In this document: piece by piece, positions 46,813-57,805 of the stretch
How the letters are laid out: each line of letters opens with the position of its first letter
Numbering within the stretch: position 1 is the stretch's first letter
NCBI GenBank assembly: GCA_010405405.1
Contig: MU004234.1
Coordinates: 1,941,563 to 2,005,562 of the forward strand
Length of the DNA stretch: 64,000 bases
Source of the DNA: Microthyrium microscopicum
Lineage: Eukaryota; Ascomycota; Dothideomycetes; Microthyriales; Microthyriaceae
Reading direction: 5' to 3'
Position numbers and translations under genes: made by a program
The notes under the pieces: generated by a model
Databases searched by the model: none
The model's input: only the letters and a program-made list of their open reading frames with translations
Told to the model about the DNA's origin: nothing

Positions 46813-47919
46813 TTACAGCGTTTGTTTCTCAACGATTTCCCAATCCGACTTTGCCCCAAGCACCTTCTGCACTGCTGAAAGTATCGTAGCATGTAGCTGT
46901 GAAGGAGCAGCCACAAATCCCTTGTTCTCGGTCAAAGTTCGCCCAGTGCCAAAGTCTATTCTCTTGCCATTGACATCTGTCACCATACCACCTGCCTCAC
47001 GAACAATCAGATCACCAGCCGCATGATCCCAAATCTTCTCCACGTAAGTCTTGCTAACTGGCAATCTCAAGTAGATCTCGCCCGCTCCTCGTGCAATAGA
47101 CGCATACTTGGCCTGACTATCCATCCGCACACTCTCCCTCGTAATGCCCAATGCCTTTGCAATATCCGCCTGATCCCCATGATTGCTATGTGCCGCCTCC
47201 ACGCTCTCACAGAACGTCGCGTCCGTCACCTTTTCCACCTTGCTCATACTGATCTTTCTCTCCTTCGCCAACGCGCCAGTAGTAAGAGGACGACTGAACG
47301 CGCCCTGCCCAAGCACCGCAGCTTCCAACACGCCCTTGCCCTCACCACCACTCGTCTGGTCCTTGCCAATATCCGCATCCAGTGGCGCAGTGTCGTCCAC
47401 GGGGAGGTTAGGACAACCCAGCACACCAACCTTGACATCCCCATCAACCATGAGTGCCAACGCAAGTGCATACTGCCCCATCCTCAAAAAGCCTTTCGTG
47501 CCATCAATAGGATCCAGCGTCCACACTCGTCCCGATCTGCCTCCCTTACTTTTTCCCAAATCAATGACATTCAACATATCATCCACATCCTTCAGTCCAG
47601 AACCCAGTTTCTCTTCACTCTCTCTATCATCCAATTTCGTCTCCTTTACATAGCTCCACACCTTTTCGCGTAAACTCTCATTGTTGCGAAGGTCATCTGC
47701 TTCTTCCTCCGCGACGATCTGGTCAGAATGGAAATTGTGACGTAGGGCAGCGATGATGAGTGCTTGTGCGCCAAAATCGCCGATGGTGACGGGCGAGTGG
47801 TCGGATTTGGAAAGTGTGCCTTTTGAGGTCGTGGCCTGGACGCGTTGGGTGAGGATCGCGGCGCGTTGGACGGCAAGTTGGGCTATGTGGAGCTCGTGGG
47901 CGTAGTCTGAGGAGGCCAT
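46813..47919 (-). CDS. MET22: 3'(2'),5'-bisphosphate nucleotidase (PAP phosphatase)
   Basis: With the start at 47919 (MASSDYAHELHIAQLAVQR) the protein is 368 aa, the usual Hal2/Met22 size. The enzyme hydrolyses 3'-phosphoadenosine 5'-phosphate left by sulfate assimilation and is the lithium/sodium target in yeast. Inositol-phosphatase-fold motifs are clear: SPVTIGDFGAQ, EEEADDLR, the metal-binding WTLDPIDGTKGFLR, and WDHAAGDLIVREAGG near the C-terminus. The frame stays open without a stop back to 48360, so a longer form starting at 48072 (MPLASIYPTNILF) with a hydrophobic N-terminal stretch is possible. It is divergent from the YGR210C-type gene. Confidence 0.92.
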   Translation of the reverse strand: MASSDYAHELHIAQLAVQRAAILTQRVQATTSKGTLSKSDHSPVTIGDFGAQALIIAALRHNFHSDQIVAEEEADDLRNNESLREKVWSYVKETKLDDRESEEKLGSGLKDVDDMLNVIDLGKSKGGRSGRVWTLDPIDGTKGFLRMGQYALALALMVDGDVKVGVLGCPNLPVDDTAPLDADIGKDQTSGGEGKGVLEAAVLGQGAFSRPLTTGALAKERKISMSKVEKVTDATFCESVEAAHSNHGDQADIAKALGITRESVRMDSQAKYASIARGAGEIYLRLPVSKTYVEKIWDHAAGDLIVREAGGMVTDVNGKRIDFGTGRTLTENKGFVAAPSQLHATILSAVQKVLGAKSDWEIVEKQTL

Positions 47920-48274
47920 GGTGCTGAATTTGTTGATTGTGATGCGGTTGGTGATGACGCGGTGGGTGAAGTGGGGGAGTTGGCGGGGTAGGAGGAAGAT
48001 GCTGAGTGCCAGGACGACGAGTGGAAATAGTTGGAAGAGGATGTTGGTGGGATAGATAGAGGCGAGGGGCATGGGAAGATTCTGCAAAGAGCTTGTGGTG
48101 GTGCTAGGAGGGATGATGGTGGCCGAGTATCGGATTGGTGCAGGTGGTGATGTGATGTTGAGGCTCAAGGTGAGCTTGCCCTCGTTGAGCTTAGATCTAT
48201 CTCTGTTTGTGTGACCACTCGACGACGTCAACCTCTCAATTTTTGTAAACAATACCAAGTAAAGGCTGTGTATC
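47920..48274. promoter_or_regulatory. Compact divergent promoter of MET22 and the YGR210C-type gene
   Basis: The 355 bp between the two chosen start codons must serve both genes. It is crossed by the open MET22 frame on the minus strand. I cannot identify individual factor sites with confidence. Confidence 0.45.
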
Positions 48275-50091
48275 ATGCCTCGGGATCCATTGATTGGTCT
48301 ATTTGGCAAACCGTCCGCGGGTAAAAGCAGCACATTGAACAGGTAGCATTTGCGCTTCAATCTGTCCTATCAAAAACTAACTCGATGACAGCTTGACGGA
48401 CACTCTTGCGAAAGTTGGTACGGAATAAAACAGTCCTTAGAAAGTCAAGATCGCTGAAACTGGAACTTGTCTGTAGGAAATTTTCCGTAAGTTCGGTCAA
48501 CTGCAAATAATTCTGTTCTGATAGGAAAAGATTCACAACCATCGAACCAAACCGAGCTATTGGATATTTACAAGTCGATTGTGCATGTATCCGTTTCAAT
48601 CTACAAGACAAATGTGCTCCAAACTACGGCTCATGTGTCAATGGGAAGCGCAGTGTTCCAATCGAGCTCTTGGACGTTGCTGGACTAGTCCCAGGTGCAC
48701 ATGAAGGACGAGGTTTGGGAAATCGTTTCCTAGACGACCTGCGAAGGGCCGACGGGTTGATACATGTTGTTGATGTCAGTGGGACTACTGATGCTGAAGG
48801 TATAAAAATTTCCAATATCGTTGGCACACCAAGCTTAGTGCAGAAATTCAGGCAAAGAAACTCGAGGTTATGATCCAAGCAATGATATCGTCTGGCTTCG
48901 TGGGGAAATTGTTCGATGGATTCAAGGAAACTTGATGGAAAAATGGTAAGTTTCTCTGTCACTTATTTGCATGTTGCTAAATCTCCAAAGGGGCTCTATC
49001 AAGAGACGACATATGTCGACTAGTAAGTGGCATATGTTAAGATTCATATCATTCTGCCAGCGTATAGCTGATCTAACAATAAGACTCGTAGAGGCCCACC
49101 CAGTGGACACACTTCAAACCCAATTCTCAGGATATGGAAGCACGTCAAAAGTAGTCGCGCGATGTTTAGAACGCATAAACCTCAAAGAGCCGCTCGAGAA
49201 CTGGTCTGATGAAACCATCGAAAAAGTTGTCAACGCGTTCACGGATGAGAAATTTCCAACTGTCATTGCACTGAACAAAGTCGATCATGGCGACTCAGAC
49301 AAGGTAAAGCCAGACCTTCCATATGATTAAACCTTTTTCTAAAATTTCTCAGAACATTGCCAAAATCTCGAAACAGAATCCACCAGAGTCATTGGTCCTC
49401 ACATCTGCAGTGTCAGAGATATTTCTACGCAAATTGGCCAAGCAAGGCTACATTCGCTACACAGAGGGCGAAGAGTTTGTCGATACTCGGGAAGATTTGA
49501 TAGATCAAGGCGATCCGGATGGCGGAGGCTTAAAGGAGATGGACGACAAACTAAAGGAGCGCTTGGAAAACCTTAGAGATCTGGTTTTATATCGCTTTGG
49601 AAGTACTGGTGTGGTAAGTATTGCTCAGCACACTTTTATGCTATCAAGGCCGGTTGTGAATGTAACACACTTCATGTTTGTTGAGACTGACACTAGTTCC
49701 AGGTCCAGGTTCTATCGAGAATCGCGAAGCTGCTTGGTCTAGTGCCCGTATTCTCGGTGAGAAATGTCCAAAATTTTGGAGCAACAGGGTCCGACCCCAG
49801 AGTGTTTCGCGACTGTGTATTAGTCAAAAAGTACACCTGAACCCTGTCTCTTATTGCCGGCATCTATTTTGCTAACACTTCCAAGAAACTCTACGGTTGG
49901 CGATGTCTTTCGTAAAGTCATGGGCGACGTTCCATTAGCATATGTAGAAACTGCGGGTGGCATCCGAGTCTCGGAAGACGATGTAGTAACAGTCGGCAAA
50001 AACGATGTGAGTAGTAACCATGTGTCTGATGAGAATAGTACGATGTTGACTGACCATTCAGATCCTATCTTTCAAGCTCGGTCGGGCATGA
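48275..50091 (+). CDS. OBG-family GTPase with C-terminal TGS domain, YGR210C type
   Basis: Eleven exons give 424 aa: 48275-48342, 48392-48417, 48477-48486 (10 nt), 48531-48799, 48852-48945, 48991-49022, 49068-49303, 49353-49613, 49703-49830, 49886-50006, 50062-50091. G1 is [12 protein letters not shown]. Switch [16 protein letters not shown], is assembled across the 10-nt exon, and its Phe-Thr-Thr-Ile requires the acceptor AAAAG at 48530. G3 is [26 protein letters not shown] and G4 is NKVD. The TGS end reads [13 protein letters not shown] with [13 protein letters not shown]. The family is related to OLA1/YchF and DRG GTPases; its role is not well defined but is likely ribosome-linked. The intron at 49023-49067 is the least certain, since that stretch is also open. 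Confidence 0.85.
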
Positions 50092-51735
50092 AAAGCGTTC
50101 AGGGTTTAGGTTCATTGCTTACTGTTCAATAATGGGACCATTTGTTCCAGTTCCCGAGCAGCTCTGCAACCAGACGATCAAACCACGCGTTCTGGCTTCT
50201 CCACGATGCTGCTAGACCCAGGAAGGGGTGGTGGTTCACCCCAGAATATGCAGATTCCGAGTGGATTTTGTGGAGGTTACAGCAGATGACAGGTTACACC
50301 ACTAGCAAGGCTCAGGATGCCAGGTTCGCGGTTAGCAACGCTCAAAAGCGTAGAATCAGTGAAGGTTGATGGGTTTACGGGGAATGCTGGGCCTTTTGTG
50401 GCAAGATGCAGACGTGGGCGACATGGGTAACTCGGCTCGAGTTTGTCGATCATGGAGAAAACTGTAGCAATTCACGAGGTGCTTGAAGCAGCATGTTCAA
50501 GTGTTGTGCAAGGAGTTCTTCAAGGTCCCCATGTGCGATCTCCCGGTTTATTTGGCCGTTTAATATGGCACCAGATTCCGAGTTTGTATGACCACAAATA
50601 TACCTCTCGCCCCCGGAGATTTAATAGAGTTACGCAGCTACCTCTTAAGGGCAAATGCAGCACAAGCTTTTATATTAAGCTATAATAAGATGCGCGGCTG
50701 AAAAACCTTATGCTCGCAGCTCGCTGGTCTCGCGTGTACTTGATGAAATGGATCAACGTCTGTCGTCAGTGGCGTTGCTGGGCTGCCTTCGTGCAGCTGG
50801 CCGCTCCCGTCCCCACAAACCTTTCTTTTGGCGACCAGTAGTACCTCCTCTCTCTTCAACTACATTCTCATGACCTGTCAGAGATGTCGAGTTTACCACG
50901 GTAAGCAGGCGCTCGCGAGATATTTCGCTACTATTGCAACATCAAAAGGGCATCGTGATAAAGCATTGAACGCCATGACGACTGAGCTCTCCGTCCGCCA
51001 GCTACTCAGCGCAGCGCTGCAACTTGCAAGCGCGTCGAGGTTTCCTAGACATTGTAGGTGGAAGTCTTTCCAAATACCTCGAATCCTTTTAAACTACAAC
51101 TGCATGTTGCGTCATATCCGGGAAACCGGCTCTTATTAGGGTAGAATATGACTATTCTCGTCACCTCGTGCCGTCCAAGCTGCTGGTACTCCATAGCGGT
51201 AGCAATGTGGTACTTACTGCAAGTGAAGGCGCTAGAAACAACGAAGAACACAAGATATCCATTCTCATTCGCGGTATGAGAGCATCTTATGCAAAAACGG
51301 AAGTACCTCCGTGGATCCAACCTACCGATGCAAAGCCAGCACTTTACTCTACTCCAACGCTGATCTTCATTACTACTGCAGTGCTACTGTCTGTGCATGC
51401 TCAGGAGACTTGCTCCATGTCCCATTTGTTAACGAGGGCAGGCCGTCAAGCACATCAGCAAGAAAGATGAAGTGACGTTCCTTGCCAAAGCTGGGGATGA
51501 GTGGATCAATCAGCCCATGTCCACACGAATCATATGCTTAAAGATGCACTAGGAACCGTTGCATCCACTACCTAACTGCCGACCAGGAAGAGCTCAAAGG
51601 TTGCAAGTTCCTCGTCGCTCTTATATGAATCACGTCCGTGGAACGACACCCGCGTCTTCTTTTCGTTTTGCCCGAGTCTCTTACCACATGGAATTTTGCT
51701 GAAGGGCTAACTTCAGTTCATCCAATACCGCAAAC
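50092..51735. other. Gene-free intergenic stretch
   Basis: About 1.64 kb between two co-oriented genes. Open frames are short and unlike any family I know. It should include a long promoter for the hexose transporter. No repeat or RNA gene recognised. Confidence 0.5.
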
Positions 51736-53575
51736 ATGGCTATAGGAAATGTAAGTTTGGTGGTTCTCGAAACATTATTTACTTTGATGCTCATTGAATA
51801 CGATAGATCTATTTCATTGCAGGCATCGCCGTGATAGGCGGTGGCCTTTTCGGTTTTGACATTAGTTCCATGTCAGCCATTATTGGCACTCAACAATACA
51901 AATGCTACTTCAATCAAGGTCCTGTACCATGTCAAGGCCCAACATCAAGCACTCAAGGAGGAATCACGGCCGCCATGGCTGGTGGTTCATGGCTCGCTGC
52001 TCTTATTTCGGGCTACATCACTGATCTTTTTGGTCGCAAGAAGGCTATCATGGTCGGTGCAGTCATCTGGTAAGTGATGTTCCACAACTTGTTCGAGCTT
52101 ATACTAATCTATGAAAAGGGTCATCGGTAGTATCATTGTTTCTGCATCTCAGAACATCGCTATGCTCATTGTTGGACGTATCATCAATGGCTTCAGCGTT
52201 GGTATCTGCTCCGCGCAAGTTCCAGTATACATTACCGAGTTATCACAACCCACTATTCGAGGGCGACTTGTTGGTGCTCAGCAGTGGGCTATTACTTGGG
52301 GGTAAGGTTTTCAATTTTAAGCATGCTCGAAATGTTTTGATACTAATACCTGACAGAATCATGATCATGTTCTACGTTTCATATGGCTGTTCATTCATCA
52401 ACAGCTCTGCGTAAGTCTAACTTCGGGAAGAAAAGATTTCTTACTAAATTTCTACAGTGCCTTCCGAGTTGCCTGGGCTCTTCAAATGATCCCAGCTATA
52501 CTCCTATTTATTGGCATGATTTTCCTTCCAGAGTCTCCTCGATGGCTGGCACGCAAAGGAAGATGGGAAGAGTCATTGGCCGTGCTCGTCTTGGTTCACG
52601 GCAAAGGGGATCCCAACAGTCCTTGGGTTGCAAAAGAATATAAAGAGATCCAAGAATACTGCGAGATTGAAGCTGCCAACGCCGATGTCACCTACTGGGA
52701 GCTCCTAACACCACGTTATCTCAACCGCACCCATATCGGTAAGTCATTCAAACTCCCTTTATTGATCGCCGTGCTCACAATCCATAGGCGTCTTTTGCCA
52801 AATCTGGTCTCAGCTCACTGGAATGAATGTCATGATGTACTACATCACCTACGTTTTCACCATGGCTGGCCTAACTGGCAACAACCTGCTCGTCTCTTCC
52901 TCCATTCAATACGTAATCAACGTCGTGATGACCATTCCGGCTCTTATCTTCGTCGACCGCTGGGGCCGCCGTCCAACTCTACTCATTGGCGCCGCCCTCA
53001 TGATGACCTGGCTTTTCGCAAACGCCGGCATTCTCGCGACCTACGGCACACCTATGCCCAACGGCATTGACGGCACCCGCGAAGCCACCACAAAAGTCAC
53101 CGGTGCCGCTTCCAAAGCCGTCATCGCTTGCAGCTACCTCTTCGTTGCCTCGTACGCGCCCACCTGGGGTCCCGTATCCTGGATCTACCCGCCAGAACTG
53201 TACCCACTGAGAGTACGAGGCAAGGCAGTGAGTCTGGCAACGTCGGCGAATTGGGCGTTCAACTTTGCCTTGGGCTACTTTGTACCACCAGCATTTGAGA
53301 ACATTGCGTGGAGAACATACATCGTGTTTGGCGTATTCTGCATTGCCATGTTTATTCATGTGTTCTTCATGTTCCCAGAGACTGCAGGCAAGCCGCTCGA
53401 GGAGGTGACGGCTATCTTTGAGGATCCGAATGGTATTCCAGGCATTGGTACGCCGGCGTGGAAGACGCGCAATACGTATAGCAAGACGGCGAGGGAGGAG
53501 AAGGGAGAGATTGACGACTTTGTGCCTGCGTCCAAGGTCGCTGATACGACACCACCGGCTAGCGAGAAGGTCTAA
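51736..53575 (+). CDS. MFS sugar (hexose) transporter
   Basis: Six exons: 51736-51750 (15 nt), 51807-52069, 52119-52301, 52357-52410, 52458-52738, 52788-53575, encoding 527 aa. The five-residue first exon (MAIGN) splices to IYFIAGIAVIGGGLFGFDISS, the start of helix 1. Sugar-porter signatures are present: DLFGRKK after helix 2, VYITELSQPTIRGRLV, PESPRWLARKGR after helix 6, SQLTGMNVMMYY in helix 7, DRWGRRPTLL, and PETAGKPLEEV after helix 12. It should import glucose or related hexoses by proton symport or facilitated diffusion at the plasma membrane. High-affinity versus low-affinity type cannot be told. The tail is hydrophilic. Confidence 0.9.
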
Positions 53576-53900
53576 TTGTGTAATGTAATCGCGGATCTGA
53601 AGCTCATGGGGCAGTGTTATGGTTTTAGTTTGTGTCGGACCTGAGGAGCTTATACCCTTGAATTTGAACTTGAATTGCTTGATAATACCAACTTGTCTTA
53701 TAGTAAGTGAAATCACCGGACTTTGAAATATCTTTTCATATCCTCTTTTATCGCTTGTATGTTGGCTTACTTCCCATGAAATTCTATATCTATCATGGGA
53801 TCTACGAGCTCCATGAGCCACCAGACCGCTGAACCTAACTCTTACACTAAATTGGTGCACCCATTACGTCAAGACATCAGCAACATACAAACAAAGCAAA
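53576..53900. other. 3' region between convergent genes
   Basis: About 325 bp holding the 3' ends of the sugar transporter and the GH18 gene. Nothing else seen. Confidence 0.4.
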
Positions 53901-55222
53901 CTACGACGGGACCGTAGGCCGTCCCTGCGAAATTGGTAATCTCACAGGTGCCTCAACCCTTCCCAACGCAATACCCAACTCCTTCACCCACTGCCACGGC
54001 CCACCTCTCGGCTCATTCATGCCCGCATTAAAGTACTCCCAGCCCATAACACCGCCAAACGCCTCGCCATACTTGGCCTTCAGTCCCCGCACCACGGTCG
54101 TGAGGCGCGGCAAACTAATCCAGCCTGCACCATTCGATGGATTCGTCACAACTCCAAGGACCACCTTCTCGCTTTTCCAGCCCGCATCTACCAGCGTCTC
54201 ATACATGCCAGGTCCACTAGGGTCGCCCCAGCCGCAGTAGACTTGCACGTTGTACCAGTCGATTTCATTGCCGAGCGTCGCTTCGAGCTGCAGGTAGTCG
54301 AAGCCGCTGAGATTGCGGCGAGTGCGCACACCATTTGCGCGGCAGAGGCTGTTCATGACTGGGTCTGGTGTGGGCATGCTAGCAGAATTGAGAATTCGGC
54401 GGGATATACCGAGATAGGCTCGTCTGCGTGGTAACATGGCGGGATAGACGGGGGCAAGGGTGATGATGAAGGTTGGTCCAAAGTCCTGGCGGAGACGTCG
54501 GATGAGGCGCTGGACGTGTACTTGCATCATGGGTTCTTCGACGTCAAGATCGATGCCGTTGATGCCGTGTTTCTCGATGAGGGCACGGACGGGCGAGTAA
54601 AAGGACTCAAACTGGGCATGGTCGTTAGCATAAGTTTGTAGGAGGTTGGAGCGAGAAAGGACTTGGGGAGGGAACTTACTGCGGCAGATTCGTTGGCGCT
54701 GAGTCTCTGATATGTGCCTGGGGCCGCACCGCCGAGCAGAAACATGATCTTGATGCCCTGCTCTTGTAACGTGCGACATTCGGACCACATTTGATCGAAG
54801 CGTGTGTTGTTCGGCGTGTGGTCGTTGAGCGTTATCTCACCAGGTCCGTTGACATGGAGGGCAGAGATGATTACATGAGTTACACCTGTGTTCTGTTGGT
54901 ACAAAGGCAGAAGGGAGATGGGTGCCTCAATCCCGTTGGTCGTGACATGGTGAGTCTGTTGGTAAAGCACAAGGCGTGGCATTGCGGGTACGAGAGTGAC
55001 GTTTGGGCGATTCTTTAGCCACTCTCGCTGGTGTTGATTGGCTACACTCGGGAGTTCGCCCCAGTGAGTATTGTTTGGAGCTACCTGAGTCCACTCTACA
55101 ACTATCTTCCCGTTTACTACTTTGATAGTCTTCTGAAATTTAGGAGAAGGCGGAAGAGCAGTTGATAGGACTGCGAATGTGGTCAGCAATAGCCATAGTC
55201 GATGCCACAATAACAGAGCCAT
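53901..55222 (-). CDS. Secreted GH18 family glycoside hydrolase (chitinase-like)
   Basis: Exons 55222-54680 and 54611-53901 encode 417 aa. The N-terminus MALLLWHRLWLLLTTFAVLSTA is a signal peptide. The TIM-barrel strands of GH18 are visible: GVTHVIISALHV, GIKIMFLLGGAA (the SxGG-like strand 3), and the catalytic GINGIDLDVEE (about residues 200-210), whose last Glu of the DxDxE core is the proton donor. WYNVQVYCGWGD and GGVMGWEYFNA follow as strands 6 and 8, including the substrate-stacking Trp. Ser/Asn-rich short tail. It should cut beta-1,4-GlcNAc linkages in chitin or glycan substrates. Chitinase versus endo-N-acetylglucosaminidase is not decided by the sequence. Confidence 0.85.
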
Positions 55223-55961
55223 CGTGAGCGGTGAAGAGAGAGAAGAAAGTAGGCGTGAAAGAAATCAACATAACGACGAGAGGATCACATAATATGGATA
55301 CTCATCTACAGTACAATTCTTGGGACAACAAATTTAGCGACTCGAAGATTTGCAGAGTGAACCAGAGATGAGGATAATTTGGAGGCCACAACGAACCAAT
55401 TTTGTGCTGTTGGGTCAGATAGCGTTCACCCTGGTCCCGCTATATATTTCCATAGGCATGTGTAAGGTACGGCCTATTTAATAGTCAGATATGTATCGCG
55501 GGCTGTTTGAGCCTCAGCTTACCGACTTTGTGTTCGAAGTTGAAGTTGGACGGTTAGTAGTGGGATTTCTGGGAGAAAAGGAGCCTAGCTGCGGGTCAGC
55601 ACCGTGCAATTAGCCATCCACCCACAACCCATAATTTGATGACAAGCTGCTAAAAGCAAAGCTACTTTGGGTTGCCTGGAAACATAATTCATAGCTTATA
55701 GAAAGGTAAAGACCTAATTCCTACAATGTTTTCCTATCGTACATATCCAGACAGTCATTTGAGCGATTCAAGTCAAACCCAAGGCCAGACAGACGCCGTT
55801 GGATCTCTATCACAAAGGAAAACCGACAATTGTACGCCTCGACGCCCACAGTTTCCTGATCCCATGCATGTCTAATGAACCAAGCCCAAACAAAAAAACA
55901 ATGCCAGTCATCATCGCTCATATGCCCGTATCACTTCACGCATCGCACTTATACACGTACC
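55223..55961. other. Gene-free intergenic stretch
   Basis: About 740 bp between the GH18 start and the CDK1 stop. Should contain the GH18 promoter and the CDK1 terminator. No other signal. Confidence 0.45.
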
Positions 55962-57110
55962 TTAGAAAGTTCGCATAACCGTGTTGGTATAGATGAAGCT
56001 CGGGTTGCTATGCATCGGAATGTCTCCGAAGAACTCGTGTCCACAGGCTTGTTTGGCGCTGACGCGGCTTGCTGGATCGTAGACGAGGAGGCCTTGGAGG
56101 AGATCGAGGCCGGTGGCATCAAGAGCATCAATGATGGGCGCATGGCTCTTTTCCCACTTGGGGAAGGAAGGCTTGTAGTCGGGAAGTGTAGTTACACCAG
56201 GCCATTCAGCCTCATTGGGTGTACCGAGAACCCTTGGAAAATGTGAGTAACAGGGAAGAAGTTTGAACAAGAAAAACGTACTTGAAGATCTTGAAGATCT
56301 CGTCAATCTCAGAATCACCTGGGAAGAGAGGCTTGCGAGTGCACATCTCGGCAAATATGCATCCGACTGACCACATGTCGACACCAGTAGAGTACTGGCG
56401 ACCTCCCAACAGGATCTCTGGAGCACGATACCACAGAGTCACGACCTATAAAAATATTTGTCAGACCAGTCTTCCTGCAACAAGGAGGCTCATCTCACCT
56501 CATGAGTATAGGTCCGTAGAGGTACACCAAACGCGCGCGCAAGACCGAAATCCGCCAACTTCAAGTTTCCGTCCCGATCAATCAGAAGATTCTGAGGCTT
56601 CAGATCGCGATGTAGAATGCGATGGCTATGACAGTAGCGTGTACCCATCAGTAGTTGAGCCATGAAGCGCTGAATGACAGGCAGACCCATGCCCATGGTG
56701 CGCAGTTCTGGATTGACCCCCTCAGGAAATGCCTTGCCGCGTCCGCCTTGGCTCACTGGAAGCGCTTCCATGAACTTTTTGAGATCGAGATCTAGGTATT
56801 CCATGACGAGATAGAGTTTGTGACCGTCGGCGTGGACGATGTTGAGTAGACGCACGACATTGGGATCGTTCATTTCTTTGAGGAGGGAAATCTCCCGAAT
56901 AGCGGTGGACGGGACGCCTTCATCTTCAGCTTCGAGACGGATCTTTTTGAGGGCGACGATGCGGCGGTCTTTCGTAGAGAGATCGCGGGCTTTGTAGACG
57001 ACACCATAGGTACCTGAGACGTTACTGTTAGCATTGGTCTGATCAGTGGTTGAGGCCATTGGCGCAGCCTTACCTTCACCGATCTTCTCGAGTTTCTCGT
57101 AATTCTCCAT
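55962..57110 (-). CDS. CDK1: Cyclin-dependent kinase 1 (Cdc28/Cdc2/NimX)
   Basis: Exons 57110-57074, 57013-56499, 56445-56282 and 56232-55962 encode 328 aa. Diagnostic features are the glycine loop [11 protein letters not shown] with Thr14 and Tyr15 equivalents, the cyclin-binding helix [32 protein letters not shown], the activation-loop Thr in [14 protein letters not shown], and [14 protein letters not shown]. Intron 1 splits the glycine loop. The insert [18 protein letters not shown] after the LDLDLKKFM helix is longer than in yeast but common in filamentous fungi. This is the master cell-cycle kinase, partnered with B-type cyclins in nucleus and cytoplasm. Confidence 0.95.
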
Positions 57111-57805
57111 GATTGTGGAACAGGTGCTGGAGATAATTGGTCGTCAATGTTGTGTCATTCGCTGTGGATGGTTAGTAGAGTCGGATTGTCGCAGGTCGAG
57201 TTGTGGAGTTTGGGTGGGCCAGGAAATCTAGCAGATGGAAGCTTTTGTTGACGCGGGACACTGCAGGGAGTGACAGCGGTTGTCCGTAAACATCGCGTCT
57301 TGCGCGCCTAGGCACGGGCCAATCGCGTATTGCTCCTTCCTATTTCGAACCTTTAAGATCATCAAGATAAGATGCTAATGTCTAATCTTCAGCCTTGTTC
57401 AGCCTTGTTGATAAATTCGGGATGGGAATGTGGGAATAACAGGTAAGCAAAGGAGGCACAAATGGTTGGCAATATGCTTCATGTGAACCGCAGCTTCAGG
57501 TCACGGTTTTTTTAATTACTGTATAGGATCAAAGCTGCAACTCGGACTGCGGTTAGATTTTAGATCTATTGCTTCCTTCGCAGACGATACAATGGCAGTG
57601 CAAGCAGAGGCGGGAATTGTTGATGCCCGTTCACTACCTTTTTGCCCGCTGATACTGACACTTAAACAAGCGCTACATGGCAATGGACGATGGAGAATAT
57701 CTAAAATTGTCAATCGTTTTAGCAGCAGCAATAGAAAGTATGATTGAATATAGATGCAATCAATACGCTAACGAAAGAACAGCAAAATGCCCTGGGTATC
57801 TTGAA
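57111..57805. other. Intergenic region between CDK1 start and HECT ligase stop
   Basis: About 695 bp that must contain the CDK1 promoter and the HECT gene terminator. No coding sequence, RNA gene or repeat recognised. Confidence 0.45.

Noticed and set aside
47023-47673. A 216-residue plus-strand open frame
   Set aside because: Antisense shadow of MET22, whose catalytic motifs are unmistakable on the minus strand.
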